This document shows, in pieces, positions 48,988-56,110 of a stretch of 57,582 bases of DNA. Made by a program: the position numbers and the translations under genes. The stretch spans positions 1 through 57,582 of the forward strand of contig NZ_JAGHQT010000023.1 in the NCBI RefSeq assembly GCF_017744155.1, given 5' to 3'. The DNA is from Endozoicomonas sp. G2_1. GTDB taxonomy: Bacteria; Pseudomonadota; Gammaproteobacteria; Enterobacterales; Alteromonadaceae. Position 1 is the first letter of the stretch. Each line of letters begins with the position of its first letter. Under the pieces are notes generated by a model that made no database searches, had not been told where the DNA came from, and saw nothing but the letters and a program-made list of their open reading frames with translations.

Positions 48988-49556
48988 TAAGCATCAGCAA
49001 GCGAAGCTTCTTTTATCTGTTGATGAAGATCGTTTAGTGCTTCGTCATAACTACCGGCCTTATCATCTTCATCTAACCGATAGACTTTACGCTCAAGCTC
49101 GTGAATAGTTTTCATAGCGTTAGCAGCATGGTTTAAGCTCTTACCCGTGTAATCAAGAGGAAGGTCAATTTCAAGAGACTTACCTTTACTCTCGATTGTT
49201 ATATAGTCTTGGTTTAACTGAGCTTGCAGTTTTGCCATAAAGCCTGCCACTAAGCTTCGCATCTTAGTTAAGTCACCACGTTGATTAGTGATTACACCAA
49301 CTTTTTCTTCGGCTGCTTGCTCAACTATTTGCTCATCTTCACCTGTTAGTACTTTTCCAGATACTAGGCGAGATTCTTTATCTTTTAAGCGAGACTTAAC
49401 TTTGCCACTTAAGTCTTTCTCCCAGCTACCTTCACGGCGCTTGCGCCTAATTGTTGCTTCAGAAACATTGTGGCGTTTAGCTAACTGCCGGTTGCTATAT
49501 AATCCAGTGCGATACTCGCGCTCGACAACTTCCCAATCAATACTTTTATTTGCCAT
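48987..49556 (-). CDS. Terminase small subunit
   Basis: A 189-aa DNA-recognition subunit. HTH at the N-terminus (EVVEREYRTGLYSNRQLAKRHNVSEATIRRKRREG, about 9-45), coiled-coil region in the middle and a C-terminal segment with MKTIHELERKVYRLDED. It should select the phage DNA for packaging. Coupled to the large subunit by overlap. Confidence 0.85.
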   Translation of the reverse strand: MANKSIDWEVVEREYRTGLYSNRQLAKRHNVSEATIRRKRREGSWEKDLSGKVKSRLKDKESRLVSGKVLTGEDEQIVEQAAEEKVGVITNQRGDLTKMRSLVAGFMAKLQAQLNQDYITIESKGKSLEIDLPLDYTGKSLNHAANAMKTIHELERKVYRLDEDDKAGSYDEALNDLHQQIKEASLADA

Positions 49557-49562
49557 ATAAAA

Positions 49563-49584
49563 AAGCCAGCGCTAGGGCTGGCTT
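49563..49584. terminator. Hairpin between spanin and terminase genes
   Basis: AAGCCAGC (49563-49570) pairs with GCTGGCTT (49577-49584). The - strand copy is followed by TTTT. It lies just upstream of the terminase start and downstream of the spanin gene. Confidence 0.6.
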
Positions 49585-49595
49585 ACTCTTAGTTA

Positions 49596-49841
49596 TTAAC
49601 TATTACAATACTCAAGCTCGTAGATGTAACGCATTAACTTAGCAACATCTTGCTCTGTTAGTACAAGCACCCTTTCGTTATTTAGGGTTTCTACTTTTGG
49701 ATTTATCACTGGCTTTATCGCTACGCATTGAGACTTCTTTAATGAAGTCATCTGGCATCCGCTCAGCATTAGCACCAAAGCTATGCTTAAAAGCATCAAT
49801 AGGATCTTGCTCAGCATCATCAACCTTCTGCTTAAATTCAC
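49596..49841 (-). CDS. Rz1-like outer-membrane spanin lipoprotein
   Basis: An 81-aa protein with a lipoprotein signal: hydrophobic LLMLLSIALVLML then SGCQ (lipobox LMLSGC). The mature part has KPVINPKVETLNNERVLVLTEQDVAKLMRYIYELEY. Overlaps the Rz-like gene in another frame, as Rz/Rz1 pairs often do. It would fuse outer and inner membranes at lysis. Confidence 0.75.
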   Translation of the reverse strand: MNLSRRLMMLSKILLMLLSIALVLMLSGCQMTSLKKSQCVAIKPVINPKVETLNNERVLVLTEQDVAKLMRYIYELEYCNS

Positions 49842-49914
49842 TTTGTTTTTTGTTTGCTAACGAGGTTGTGAACAACTCCAACAACTTGGTTAGCAACAAC
49901 AAAAACGCTTTCAT
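49678..49914 (-). CDS. Rz-like inner-membrane spanin candidate
   Basis: A 78-aa protein with a short hydrophobic N-terminus (AFLLLLTKLLELFTTSLANK) and a charged helix (KKQSEFKQKVDDAEQDPIDAFKHSFG). It overlaps the Rz1-like frame over 49678-49841 and overlaps the preceding TM gene by 4 bp. Shorter than lambda Rz, so the assignment relies on context. Confidence 0.6.
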   Translation of the reverse strand: MKAFLLLLTKLLELFTTSLANKKQSEFKQKVDDAEQDPIDAFKHSFGANAERMPDDFIKEVSMRSDKASDKSKSRNPK

Positions 49915-50222
49915 CGGATACCTCTTCGCCTATCTGACGAACTTGGCAATCGACTATCCTTGCTGTTCAAATTAACGGCAATCAAATCAATCCAGCCTTG
50001 CATTTCAGCCAATACCATTTTTGCACCCTTGACGTAACTGTCATCTTTGGTGCTCGGTGTAACCGACGTTACTTTAACTAATACCTGACAAATTAAAGAC
50101 GCAGTGCCAATCACAGATACAACAGCAACGCTCATACTTTCAATAGTTGGTTCAACACCAAAAAAACGCACAGCTAAAAAAGCTATTAGTGCGATCAAAA
50201 ACAATGCAATCATTCTCTTCAT
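49911..50222 (-). CDS. Two-TM lysis-cassette membrane protein
   Basis: A 103-aa protein (ATG at 50220-50222, with AGAGGTGA seven bases upstream). Two hydrophobic segments: IALFLIALIAFLAVRFFG and SMSVAVVSVIGTASLICQVLV. The C-terminus is polar and basic (SSSDRRRGIR). Position within the lysis cassette suggests a holin-related or antiholin protein. Confidence 0.55.
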   Translation of the reverse strand: MKRMIALFLIALIAFLAVRFFGVEPTIESMSVAVVSVIGTASLICQVLVKVTSVTPSTKDDSYVKGAKMVLAEMQGWIDLIAVNLNSKDSRLPSSSDRRRGIR

Positions 50223-50235
50223 CATTCACCTCTCA

Positions 50236-50727
50236 TCAAAAACAGTCACTTGGCCAATGTTTATTAACCATTGCCAAATAGTGTTCAACACTGCCCTTAC
50301 CCGATTTAGTGTTATAAAAACGCTTCCAATAACTCGCCCTAGCTTCTCTAGTGCCAGGTATTACCTCAGGCACCGTCCAATATCTAAGGCGGCAAAATAT
50401 CGCGGCCAACAATGGGTTATAAGCCAACTCAACATATTTAATATGCGCAATTGAAATACCAAAACTGTCATAAACCTTGCTGGCAATATCACCACTTTGG
50501 TATTTCTTTTTAAGCCACTCAAATGTGCCTTTATCTATTTGTGTCCACCCAATACCTAGCTTCAATGGATGTCTATCGCGAAACGTCCCAAGACCAGTTT
50601 CAACACAACCAGTTTCTAGCATCATCGTTGGAGCGGTACCTTCAGCTCCATGACCAATACAATCACATACAGCCAAGCTCAGCTCTAGTGCAATACGCTC
50701 ACTGACCAGACCATATAAACGCGGCAT
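50236..50727 (-). CDS. Endolysin (lysozyme-like muralytic enzyme)
   Basis: A 163-aa protein with a lysozyme-like pattern: MLETGCVETGLGTF (likely catalytic Glu), then KLGIGWTQIDKGTFEWLKKKYQSG, VELAYNPLLAAIFCRLRYW and the end-region GTREARASYWKRFYNTKSGKGSVEHY. No signal peptide, so it depends on the holin. It is located 2 bp after the holin gene. Confidence 0.75.
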   Translation of the reverse strand: MPRLYGLVSERIALELSLAVCDCIGHGAEGTAPTMMLETGCVETGLGTFRDRHPLKLGIGWTQIDKGTFEWLKKKYQSGDIASKVYDSFGISIAHIKYVELAYNPLLAAIFCRLRYWTVPEVIPGTREARASYWKRFYNTKSGKGSVEHYLAMVNKHWPSDCF

Positions 50728-50729
50728 CG

Positions 50730-51074
50730 TTACTCAGCCTTAAAAAAGTTTGGAAAACGCTTGCGGGTAGCCTGCTCAAGCAAATGAATTGCCGTACCAC
50801 CCATATGGCCAGAGATACCTGCAGCAAAAGCGGTTAATGTCAAAGAAACGCCAAACTCTTGGCAAACCAATACCGTCAGCATTCCAGCAAACCCACTAAT
50901 AGACCATTCACCAATCAACTCAGTCAAAGAAAAGTCTTTACCTGATTTTTTCAATCGAGCGATATATGCTGCAGTACTTCCCCATACAGCAATTAACATA
51001 CAAAAAAAGAAAGACGAATTTTGCTGAACAAATACCAGCAACGCGCTTAATGTAGAAATGGATTCATTATTCAT
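50730..51074 (-). CDS. Holin (LydA / phage_holin_3-like)
   Basis: A 114-aa holin. ATG 51072-51074 is chosen because the longer frame runs into the terminator hairpin. Three hydrophobic segments: STLSALLVFV/SSFFFCMLIAVWGSTAAYIAR, SGFAGMLTVLVCQEFG, and LTLTAFAAGISGHMGGTAIHLLEQ. The last two, with the FSLTELIGEW linker, follow the LydA-type pattern. It would time lysis. It is the first gene of the lysis cassette and lies 13 bp behind a terminator stem. Confidence 0.8.
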   Translation of the reverse strand: MNNESISTLSALLVFVQQNSSFFFCMLIAVWGSTAAYIARLKKSGKDFSLTELIGEWSISGFAGMLTVLVCQEFGVSLTLTAFAAGISGHMGGTAIHLLEQATRKRFPNFFKAE

Positions 51075-51400
51075 AAGGCAAAAAAAAGCCAGCGAAAGCG
51101 CTGGCAAATAGTTAATCCTTGGGGGATAAATAAATGTTTGGAAACATGTTCAACGCAACTTTCGCTACGTTACGAAGAAATTTAACAAACTAGCTCAAAA
51201 AAAACTACTCATTTTGAGTAAATTTTTAAAAACATTCATTAACCACATGTTTTATAAGAAAATTAACTTTCACTTTTAACAACTATCGGCAGTCCATGTA
51301 AGTGAAAACAATCCCGTTGTCCTTTATCAACTAATACTTTTCACAACCTTAAAATCGTGACAAGTCACGATGAAACAACATATAAACGTGACAGTCACGC
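51075..51400 (-). promoter_or_regulatory. Late leader: operators and terminator before holin
   Basis: No gene was found in these 326 bases. Reading the - strand, it contains palindromes CGTGACTGTCACG (51387-51399), CGTGACTTGTCACG (51356-51369) and ACTCAAAATGAGT (51207-51219). A strong terminator, GCCAGCG/CGCTGGC (51088-51105) followed by eight Ts, ends 13 bp before the holin start. This is the layout of a late promoter with an untranslated leader and terminator that must be passed, fitting the Q-type gene just upstream. Confidence 0.65.
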
Positions 51401-51595
51401 TTATGCTTTTAGGGCAGAATCAGCCACTCCAATACCAAACCACTCATACTGGCCGCACTTCACACACTGATAACGCGCCCTGACTTGCTTACTATAATAG
51501 TTAAGCACCTGCTCGCCACTAACCTTCATACTGACTGATTTACAAGGTTCACACTTCTGACTTTCAGGAGGTGAAACTTTATACAACCCGGTCAT
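51401..51595 (-). CDS. Small Cys-rich zinc-binding protein
   Basis: A 64-aa protein. ATG at 51593-51595 overlaps the stop of the antiterminator gene (TGATG), with AGGAAG eight bases upstream. Two Cys pairs, CEPC and CVKC, about 28 residues apart, suggest a zinc ribbon. Ribbon-type small proteins often assist phage transcription; here it is coupled to the Q-like gene. Confidence 0.6.
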   Translation of the reverse strand: MTGLYKVSPPESQKCEPCKSVSMKVSGEQVLNYYSKQVRARYQCVKCGQYEWFGIGVADSALKA

Positions 51596-51954
51596 CAAAA
51601 ACACTTCCTGTTAACTTCGTCAATTACGACCAGTTTTGCTTTTTTAACTTTTCGTTTATAAGTCGAAAGTGAGCACTTAATTATCAAAGCTCTTTCTGAC
51701 TGGCGTATTGAAGATCTAACATCAAGCCTTAGCGCTTCAGCAGCCAAAACATCTACCTTTGCCAAACTAGCTACAGCTTGCTCAATAGCAAACTCAACAT
51801 CATCTACCGACCAATCAACAAAACTTCTTTGCTTAACCTTATCTTTATTGACCAATGCATTAGACGTCATACCTGGTAAGCGGATATTACCCGCCAAACA
51901 CCAAGCAGCCCAACGCTCCAACCATTCATCGATATTATTAAGATCAAGCATCAA
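51595..51954 (-). CDS. Q-type antitermination protein
   Basis: A 119-aa protein with the layout of the phage-21/phi80 antiterminator Q family (PF06530). It has a start segment DEWLERWAAWCLAGN (family: xxLERWGxWxxxxN), a middle helix with DDVEFAIEQAVASLAKVDVLAAEALRL and a C-terminal HTH-like helix pair (QSERALIIKCSLSTYKRKVKKAK). It would load on RNA polymerase at the late promoter and let it pass the terminator before the holin. It lies about 200 bases upstream of the proposed late leader. Confidence 0.7.
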   Translation of the reverse strand: MMLDLNNIDEWLERWAAWCLAGNIRLPGMTSNALVNKDKVKQRSFVDWSVDDVEFAIEQAVASLAKVDVLAAEALRLDVRSSIRQSERALIIKCSLSTYKRKVKKAKLVVIDEVNRKCF

Positions 51955-51957
51955 TAA

Positions 51958-52374
51958 TTACTCTCGATAATCTACCCCGGGCTTTGGCAATCCTCGTTTG
52001 CTACTTTGCCTTAGCATACATTGGTGATAACCGCTCTCTATGGTGCCAAACGCCTTATGGTCATCTGTTATAGAGACCATGATATCGCCTTTTAAAATAG
52101 GAATGTCAGAGGATAAACATTCAGCCACATGCCAAATAAAACCGCCCTTTTGACGAACGAAATCGGCCTCATTTGAAAAAATAATTGGCTCAATGAGCAA
52201 TACTTGTTTATGAAAGGATTGATTGATTGTCTTAAGTGTAGTTCTTCGACCCTTTCTGCATTTATTACCTACTGTCCAGTGACAAACAGAATAGCTAGCT
52301 GCTTCCTTTAATTGTCTTACAACCTCTTGAACAACACTTTGTTTATCGAACACACCAACGATAGCAATTAACAT
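51958..52374 (-). CDS. dNMP-kinase-like protein without P-loop
   Basis: A 138-aa protein starting at ATG 52372-52374. The first strand MLIAIVGVFDKQSVVQEVV lines up with the P-loop strand of deoxynucleoside monophosphate kinases (GxxxSGKST), but the Gly and Lys needed for ATP are missing (FDKQS). The later LIEPIIFSNEADFVRQKGGFIWHV matches the conserved vRFxNEAxxIRxxGG motif of that family well. It may have been recruited for regulation or act with another nucleotide. It begins the operon that continues to the Q-like gene. An operator lies 15 bp upstream of its start. Confidence 0.55.
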   Translation of the reverse strand: MLIAIVGVFDKQSVVQEVVRQLKEAASYSVCHWTVGNKCRKGRRTTLKTINQSFHKQVLLIEPIIFSNEADFVRQKGGFIWHVAECLSSDIPILKGDIMVSITDDHKAFGTIESGYHQCMLRQSSKRGLPKPGVDYRE

Positions 52375-52550
52375 AAAAACTTGAAAAAACTCAATTTGAG
52401 TAAATACTAACAATTAGATTATCTATTAACAACTATTAGCTAATTATTAATCAACTAATTAATACGCAAAACACTATATTTAGCATGTAAATATCTTTAT
52501 TATTTGAAATGTTAAATCAATAATCACTCGCAACTAAGGTGCCTCAAGGC
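52375..52550. promoter_or_regulatory. Divergent control region with ACTCAATTTGAGT
   Basis: Between the - strand dNMP-kinase-like gene and the + strand HTH gene. ACTCAATTTGAGT (52389-52401) is a perfect palindrome 15 bp before the - strand ATG. The remainder is AT-rich with TATTAGC/TAATTAATAC stretches that could hold promoters. It is the probable lysogeny-switch promoter region. Confidence 0.6.
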
Positions 52551-53105
52551 ATGAACGATAAAATAGAAAGCGCAGATATAATTCAGCAAAGAGCTAGGGA
52601 AACCATCAAGCAATTGCGAATTGATAACTTTGGCAAGCGCAAAGTACCAGAATTTCACCAAGCACTAGTTAGCGTTCTTGGACGCCATTTGCCACCAACC
52701 ACCTATCGAGGCTATGAAGACTCTTCAAGAAGAATGCCTATAGATATAGCTATCGCAACAGCTAGAATACACAACGTTCCGCTAAACAAAATATTAGGTG
52801 TTAGTGACTTACAAGATGATGTATGGATACAAGATCAAGACCAAGCACTAGACCGTGATATTGACTATTCGATATATACAACACCTAAGGCGATAGACGA
52901 AAGCGGCTTTAAGATCAAAGCTAAAACATTGCTAATGTTTAAAAGCGATATACAGTTTTCACACACAAACATCTTTTTATGTAAAGACAATCACGGCCAA
53001 ACTGCATTACATGTATTTAGCAGCCAAGGGCAGATAACAACAGCTAGAAACAACGATAAACTAGCTATTGTCGGCCAATTGGCCTTTATTATGGAATCAA
53101 TATAA
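52551..53105 (+). CDS. HTH repressor-like regulator
   Basis: A 184-aa protein (ATG at 52551; a GTG at 52539 in the same frame has a nearer AAGG and would add four residues). N-terminal helices RQRARETIKQLR and PEFHQALVSVLGRHLPPTTYRGYEDSSRRMPIDIAIATARIHNVPLNKILG look like an XRE-type HTH region, with TTYRGYEDSSRRMPIDIAI resembling the recognition part. The C-terminal half (LLMFKSDIQFSHTNIFLCKDNHGQ, ending IVGQLAFIMES) resembles the beta-fold of CI/LexA C-domains, but the Ser/Lys protease pair is not evident. It is a good candidate for the protein binding ACTCAWWWTGAGT. Confidence 0.65.
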   Translation: MNDKIESADIIQQRARETIKQLRIDNFGKRKVPEFHQALVSVLGRHLPPTTYRGYEDSSRRMPIDIAIATARIHNVPLNKILGVSDLQDDVWIQDQDQALDRDIDYSIYTTPKAIDESGFKIKAKTLLMFKSDIQFSHTNIFLCKDNHGQTALHVFSSQGQITTARNNDKLAIVGQLAFIMESI

Positions 53106-53125
53106 AAAATAAACCTACAAATATC

Positions 53126-53162
53126 TTCAAAATGAGTATATTATCAAAAACTCATTTTGAGT
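53126..53162. promoter_or_regulatory. Paired ACTCATTTTGAGT operators
   Basis: TTCAAAATGAGT (53126-53137, left half imperfect) and ACTCATTTTGAGT (53150-53162, perfect). Each is followed by TATATT, which can serve as a -10 for the gene starting at 53177. The same spacing (15 bp to ATG) is seen at 52389. Confidence 0.6.
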
Positions 53163-53176
53163 ATATTGGTTTATTT

Positions 53177-53392
53177 ATGTTATTTGGTTACGAACAAAAG
53201 AAACAACTAGAAGAACTACGAGCATTAATTCAAGGTGCGATTCACATCATCAATAGTTCACATGACGAATCTGAGCAACTACCACCAGAGCAAGCACTAG
53301 ACAGATCACTAGACAACAACAACAGCGCTTCGCACTTACTTAGACGCGCACAAAGAAACTGCCTTGAAATAAAATCCCACCTCGACAGCTAG
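53177..53392 (+). CDS. Small hypothetical protein behind operators
   Basis: A 71-aa protein (ATG 53177; the longer frame from 53132 would translate the operator). It is charged and helical: GYEQKKQLEELRALIQGAIHIINSS, then DNNNSASHLLRRAQRNCLEIKSHL. The position behind a repressor-type operator resembles Cro or other early phage regulators, but no HTH is visible. Confidence 0.5.
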   Translation: MLFGYEQKKQLEELRALIQGAIHIINSSHDESEQLPPEQALDRSLDNNNSASHLLRRAQRNCLEIKSHLDS

Positions 53393-53431
53393 CACTTAGC
53401 ATCTCGCCATAATTCAAACACTTATTTCTAC

Positions 53432-53677
53432 CTACTTTTTCGTTGCCTTTTTCATGGGCAATAAAGGCCACTCAAAATGACAACACTTACAGTGGTTTTG
53501 AATGTGATCTCTGATCACTTCGTTATGCCATGTTCCACACCTGTTACTGCAATATTTATTTAATGTTTTTCCATAGGCTTTGGGTTTAACAGTCTCGCCT
53601 TTAGCATTAAATTGACGACTGACCTCTAAGCTTCCACATTTAGGACAAGGACTGTCGCAAGGTCTTACTTCTGACAT
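53432..53677 (-). CDS. Cys-rich zinc-binding protein
   Basis: An 81-aa protein with CDSPCPKCG, CSNRCGTWH and HCKCCHFEW clusters, eight Cys in total plus His. These suggest two zinc sites, as in rubredoxin-like or Ogr/Delta-like small phage proteins. The basic end is MKKATKK. It lies 8 bp after the small TM gene. Confidence 0.6.
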   Translation of the reverse strand: MSEVRPCDSPCPKCGSLEVSRQFNAKGETVKPKAYGKTLNKYCSNRCGTWHNEVIRDHIQNHCKCCHFEWPLLPMKKATKK

Positions 53678-53685
53678 ACAAGCCT

Positions 53686-53856
53686 CTACTTTTCCGAAAG
53701 CTCTACTTTCAAAACCTCAATAGCTAATTTTGTCTTTTCGATTTCTAAATCATTTAGTTCATTTTTCTTATCAACCGAATAAACAATAAAACCAACAAAG
53801 GCGACAAAACAAAGCATTGAGAACAAAGCAAAACAGTCTTCTATAAAATTTCTCAT
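53686..53856 (-). CDS. Small membrane protein with coiled coil
   Basis: A 56-aa protein. ATG 53854-53856 has GAGG at the right distance and is preferred over a longer frame. One hydrophobic segment (FALFSMLCFVAFVGFIVYSV) is followed by a charged helix (NDLEIEKTKLAIEVLKVEL). It may be a phage exclusion or lysis-related small protein; unknown. Confidence 0.55.
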   Translation of the reverse strand: MRNFIEDCFALFSMLCFVAFVGFIVYSVDKKNELNDLEIEKTKLAIEVLKVELSEK

Positions 53857-54322
53857 CACATCCTCACTTAACAACTTTCTAGCATCAAAATAAACAACAA
53901 AAATACTCAAAACGAGAAACAAAAACAACTAAAAAAACCAATGTCGCAAAACGGCGCAATGCGTCATTTTGGCGAGTGCGCCAAAAAACACATATCCAAC
54001 AATAACAACACCATACATTCAAAAACACACTTTTCACGCGTGCAACACATGTGCGACAACCTTTAGACTTTCGGGTTGATTTAATTGTTTTTCTTTCAGA
54101 TACAACAACTAACGAGCACCTAACATAACTCAGCATAATATTTGGTCCATGGAGAATATTGTTATTTTATACATATGATGATGTTTTAAAATTCATCCAT
54201 CCCTTTTAAATGTTAGGTATTAAAGGCTCTTTGCGATTTTATTATATCGTTAATATATCTGCTTATTGAAAAGAGCAAAAAAACAACTACAATAGAAAAA
54301 ATACTCAATTCGAGAAATAAAA
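53857..54322. promoter_or_regulatory. 466-bp divergent non-coding control region
   Basis: It separates a - strand membrane gene and a + strand small gene. ACTCAAAACGAGA (53905-53917) and ACTCAATTCGAGA (54303-54315) are degenerate relatives of the ACTCAWWWTGAGT operator, one near each end. TTTTGGCG/CGCCAAAA (53967-53986) is an 8-bp hairpin with loop AGTG. TGTCGCA (53942-53948) pairs with TGCGACA (54052-54058). A reading frame at 53885-54136 is Cys/Arg-rich and looks spurious. It may hold an RNA gene or the main early promoters. Confidence 0.5.
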
Positions 54323-54484
54323 ATGCACTTTAAATACACCAAACAATTACAAGCAGGAATAATTTTTGGTCGCCTGAACGGAAACGTTTTCGTTGTTGAG
54401 CAAACAGGCAATGAAATGGAATGTTTGAATTGGGCTATCAAGTACTGCAAAAAGCATCATCTGCCACTGCAACTCAGCAATTAA
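54323..54484 (+). CDS. Small hypothetical protein
   Basis: A 53-aa protein beginning MHFKYTKQL 8 bp after an operator-like ACTCAATTCGAGA. GRLNGNVFVVEQTGNEMECLN suggests a short beta-hairpin followed by a helix with a Cys and His-His (KYCKKHHLPLQL). No family. It is the first gene of the rightward accessory run. Confidence 0.5.
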   Translation: MHFKYTKQLQAGIIFGRLNGNVFVVEQTGNEMECLNWAIKYCKKHHLPLQLSN

Positions 54485-54671
54485 TGTTTTACATAAACAA
54501 CTAGAGATCAACGCTACGAACAAAACCAAGGTTTGTAGGGAAATTCAGGCTTTTTGTCTCTATAAATTCGAAATGGAACTTTTATAGAGAACTTGAATGG
54601 CAAATGAACAATTTAAACAACGCGCTTTTAACGCAGCACAAAGCGTACTTAAAAATAATGAGGAGAACAAA

Positions 54672-55121
54672 GTGTCAGAACAAGATTTAAACCAAGCCAA
54701 AACTGAAGCTATCACTAGCTTTTTAGACACAATGATCGGGGCTTTAGAGTCGGGTTTTACTGACAAAAACAACCCTACGCTGGCTGAGATTTATCATTTT
54801 GCTACGTGGCACATCAAAGACAACTATCGTCAAGATATACCTAGCTTGGCTGAAAAATGGGGTGAATACGTTGAAGCTGAGTGCAAAGGAAATTCAGCTC
54901 AAGATAAATGGTTAAAAACTGACGAATTACCCCCAGAAAACGAAAAACTTTGGTATTGGGTTTATATACCAACTAATGATGCTGTAATTCTGGCTAGATT
55001 CAATAACTACAAACAATACGGTGGCTTTGAAAATTGCTGGCAAGATATATGTAACGATGACTTTGAATTAGCGAATACGCTATACCAGCCGATTACTGAG
55101 CCTTTGGCTCCGAAAAAGTAG
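54672..55121 (+). CDS. Accessory protein with DUF551-like C-terminus
   Basis: A 149-aa protein. GTG 54672 has GAGGAG seven bases upstream and follows the GCGTACTTAAA leader. An in-frame ATG at 54597 would add 25 residues and translate through the leader, which favours GTG. The N-terminal half is helical (LDTMIGALESG). The C-terminal half has KWLKTDELPPENEKLWYWVYIP, typical of DUF551-type phage proteins (W-x-x-x-x-x-x-P-E). Role unknown. Confidence 0.55.
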   Translation: MSEQDLNQAKTEAITSFLDTMIGALESGFTDKNNPTLAEIYHFATWHIKDNYRQDIPSLAEKWGEYVEAECKGNSAQDKWLKTDELPPENEKLWYWVYIPTNDAVILARFNNYKQYGGFENCWQDICNDDFELANTLYQPITEPLAPKK

Positions 55122-55147
55122 GCTTTTTGGCTTACAGAATTGTACTT
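55118..55147 (+). promoter_or_regulatory. Hairpin leader module, copy 2
   Basis: GTAGGC (55118-55123), loop of six, GCTTAC (55130-55135), then AGAATTGTACTT. The 5' arm contains the TAG stop of the gene before. T-A replaces the T-G pair of copy 1. The next ribosome site (AGGAA) follows at 55154-55158. Confidence 0.6.
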
Positions 55148-55165
55148 AAAAATAGGAATGCAGTA

Positions 55166-55312
55166 GTGAACGAAGAACAAAAAAAGAAAGCGGTTTTCGC
55201 GCTAATGTTTTACGTAAACCAAAATTTAACGGCTAGTGAAGCTATAGAAATAATTGAAGCAATAGAGGCTGGCAAAGTTCCATTTATTAGCGCAGAAACT
55301 TCGCAAAAGTAG
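55166..55312 (+). CDS. Small accessory protein
   Basis: A 48-aa protein starting at GTG 55166 with GGA eight bases upstream. One helical stretch KKKAVFALMFYVNQNLTASEAIEIIEAIEAG and the C-terminal ETSQK. The end resembles that of the 57-aa protein at 56746 (EASQK), and the shared CTTCGCAAAAGTAGGCTTTG continues into the leader hairpin. Unknown role. Confidence 0.5.
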   Translation: MNEEQKKKAVFALMFYVNQNLTASEAIEIIEAIEAGKVPFISAETSQK

Positions 55313-55338
55313 GCTTTGCCCTACAACGAATTGTACTT
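55309..55338 (+). promoter_or_regulatory. Hairpin leader module, copy 3
   Basis: GTAGG (55309-55313), loop CTTTGC, CCTAC (55320-55324): five Watson-Crick pairs. Then AACGAATTGTACTTAA. The TAG stop of the gene before lies in the 5' arm. The pairing is kept although the 3' arm differs from the other copies. Confidence 0.6.
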
Positions 55339-55351
55339 AAATCGAGTAACT

Positions 55352-55543
55352 ATGAGTAATAAGCGAAAAAGAATTGGAATGCTAATTTCACTAAGAAATT
55401 CACTGGGCGATATTGAAGTTGACGCGAAGAACCAAACGCCCGAAATATTGATTTCAAATATGAAAATCATGCAAGAGCATGTAAAAGAAATTCTAGCGTT
55501 AGATGGTGTTGCTCCAATGCCTGCTGACACTGTTTTAAAGTAG
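55352..55543 (+). CDS. Small accessory protein
   Basis: A 63-aa protein. ATG 55352 is preferred because an upstream TTG at 55316 would lie inside the hairpin leader. Basic start SNKRKRIGMLISLRNSLGDIEV, then an acidic/helical part MKIMQEHVKEILALDGVAP. No family. Confidence 0.5.
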   Translation: MSNKRKRIGMLISLRNSLGDIEVDAKNQTPEILISNMKIMQEHVKEILALDGVAPMPADTVLK

Positions 55544-55549
55544 GCTGAT

Positions 55550-55810
55550 ATGAAGAAGAATTTAACCTTTATTGTTTCTATTGCATGGCAAAAAACAAGC
55601 TCTGGTACAACTGAGACTAGATTAAGAACTAGCATCTACTTTAAAGACCGTGACGGGGTGAATAGTGAAGATGAAGCACTTGGTCGCGCAATGAGAGAGC
55701 AAAAGAAAGAATTTGATGTACCCGCTGAATTCAGTCCTTTTGTTCACAATACGGCGTCGACTTGGCAGTCGGCCAAGAAATCAGACCTAAGTTGTCTTAG
55801 ATACTGTTAA
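55550..55810 (+). CDS. Small accessory protein
   Basis: An 86-aa protein. Beta-rich N-terminus LTFIVSIAWQKTSSGTTETRLRTSIYFKDRDG followed by EDEALGRAMREQKKEF and an end CLRYC. It starts 6 bp after the previous stop, without a GTACTT leader, so it is probably translated from the same message. Unknown. Confidence 0.5.
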   Translation: MKKNLTFIVSIAWQKTSSGTTETRLRTSIYFKDRDGVNSEDEALGRAMREQKKEFDVPAEFSPFVHNTASTWQSAKKSDLSCLRYC

Positions 55811-55835
55811 TTAAGCGTACTTAAACGGAGAAATT

Positions 55836-56102
55836 ATGAAAAACAGAATAGCGGCACTAATTATCACAACAATAATGGCTTTGTTTGTATTCGGTGCAAC
55901 CTTTGCCGTTGTTTTAATGCTCGGCTTTGATATTAAACCAATCGAAGGGAGCGAAAGAACTCAATGTGAAGCCACTTTAATTGGAAGCGCCATTTTAGCG
56001 GTAGTTTTCATCGGCTTCTTCAACGGCGTTAAATGCTTAATGAACACTTTTAGTTGGTTCGTTGAAGAATTCGATAAACGCGACCACATGGATTTGGGGT
56101 AG
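55836..56102 (+). CDS. Two-TM small membrane protein
   Basis: An 88-aa protein with GGAG at 55827-55830 and the GCGTACTTAAA leader at 55815-55825. Two membrane segments: RIAALIITTIMALFVFGATFAVVLML and TLIGSAILAVVFIGFFNG. The C-terminus is charged (FVEEFDKRDHMDLG) and probably cytoplasmic. Function unknown; superinfection exclusion is possible. Confidence 0.55.
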   Translation: MKNRIAALIITTIMALFVFGATFAVVLMLGFDIKPIEGSERTQCEATLIGSAILAVVFIGFFNGVKCLMNTFSWFVEEFDKRDHMDLG

Positions 56103-56110
56103 AGGTTACT

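Noticed and set aside
53885-54136. 83-aa reading frame on the - strand
   Set aside because: Composition is Cys/Arg/Phe-rich without a ribosome site, and it runs through operator and hairpin sequences. Probably a chance frame in the control region.
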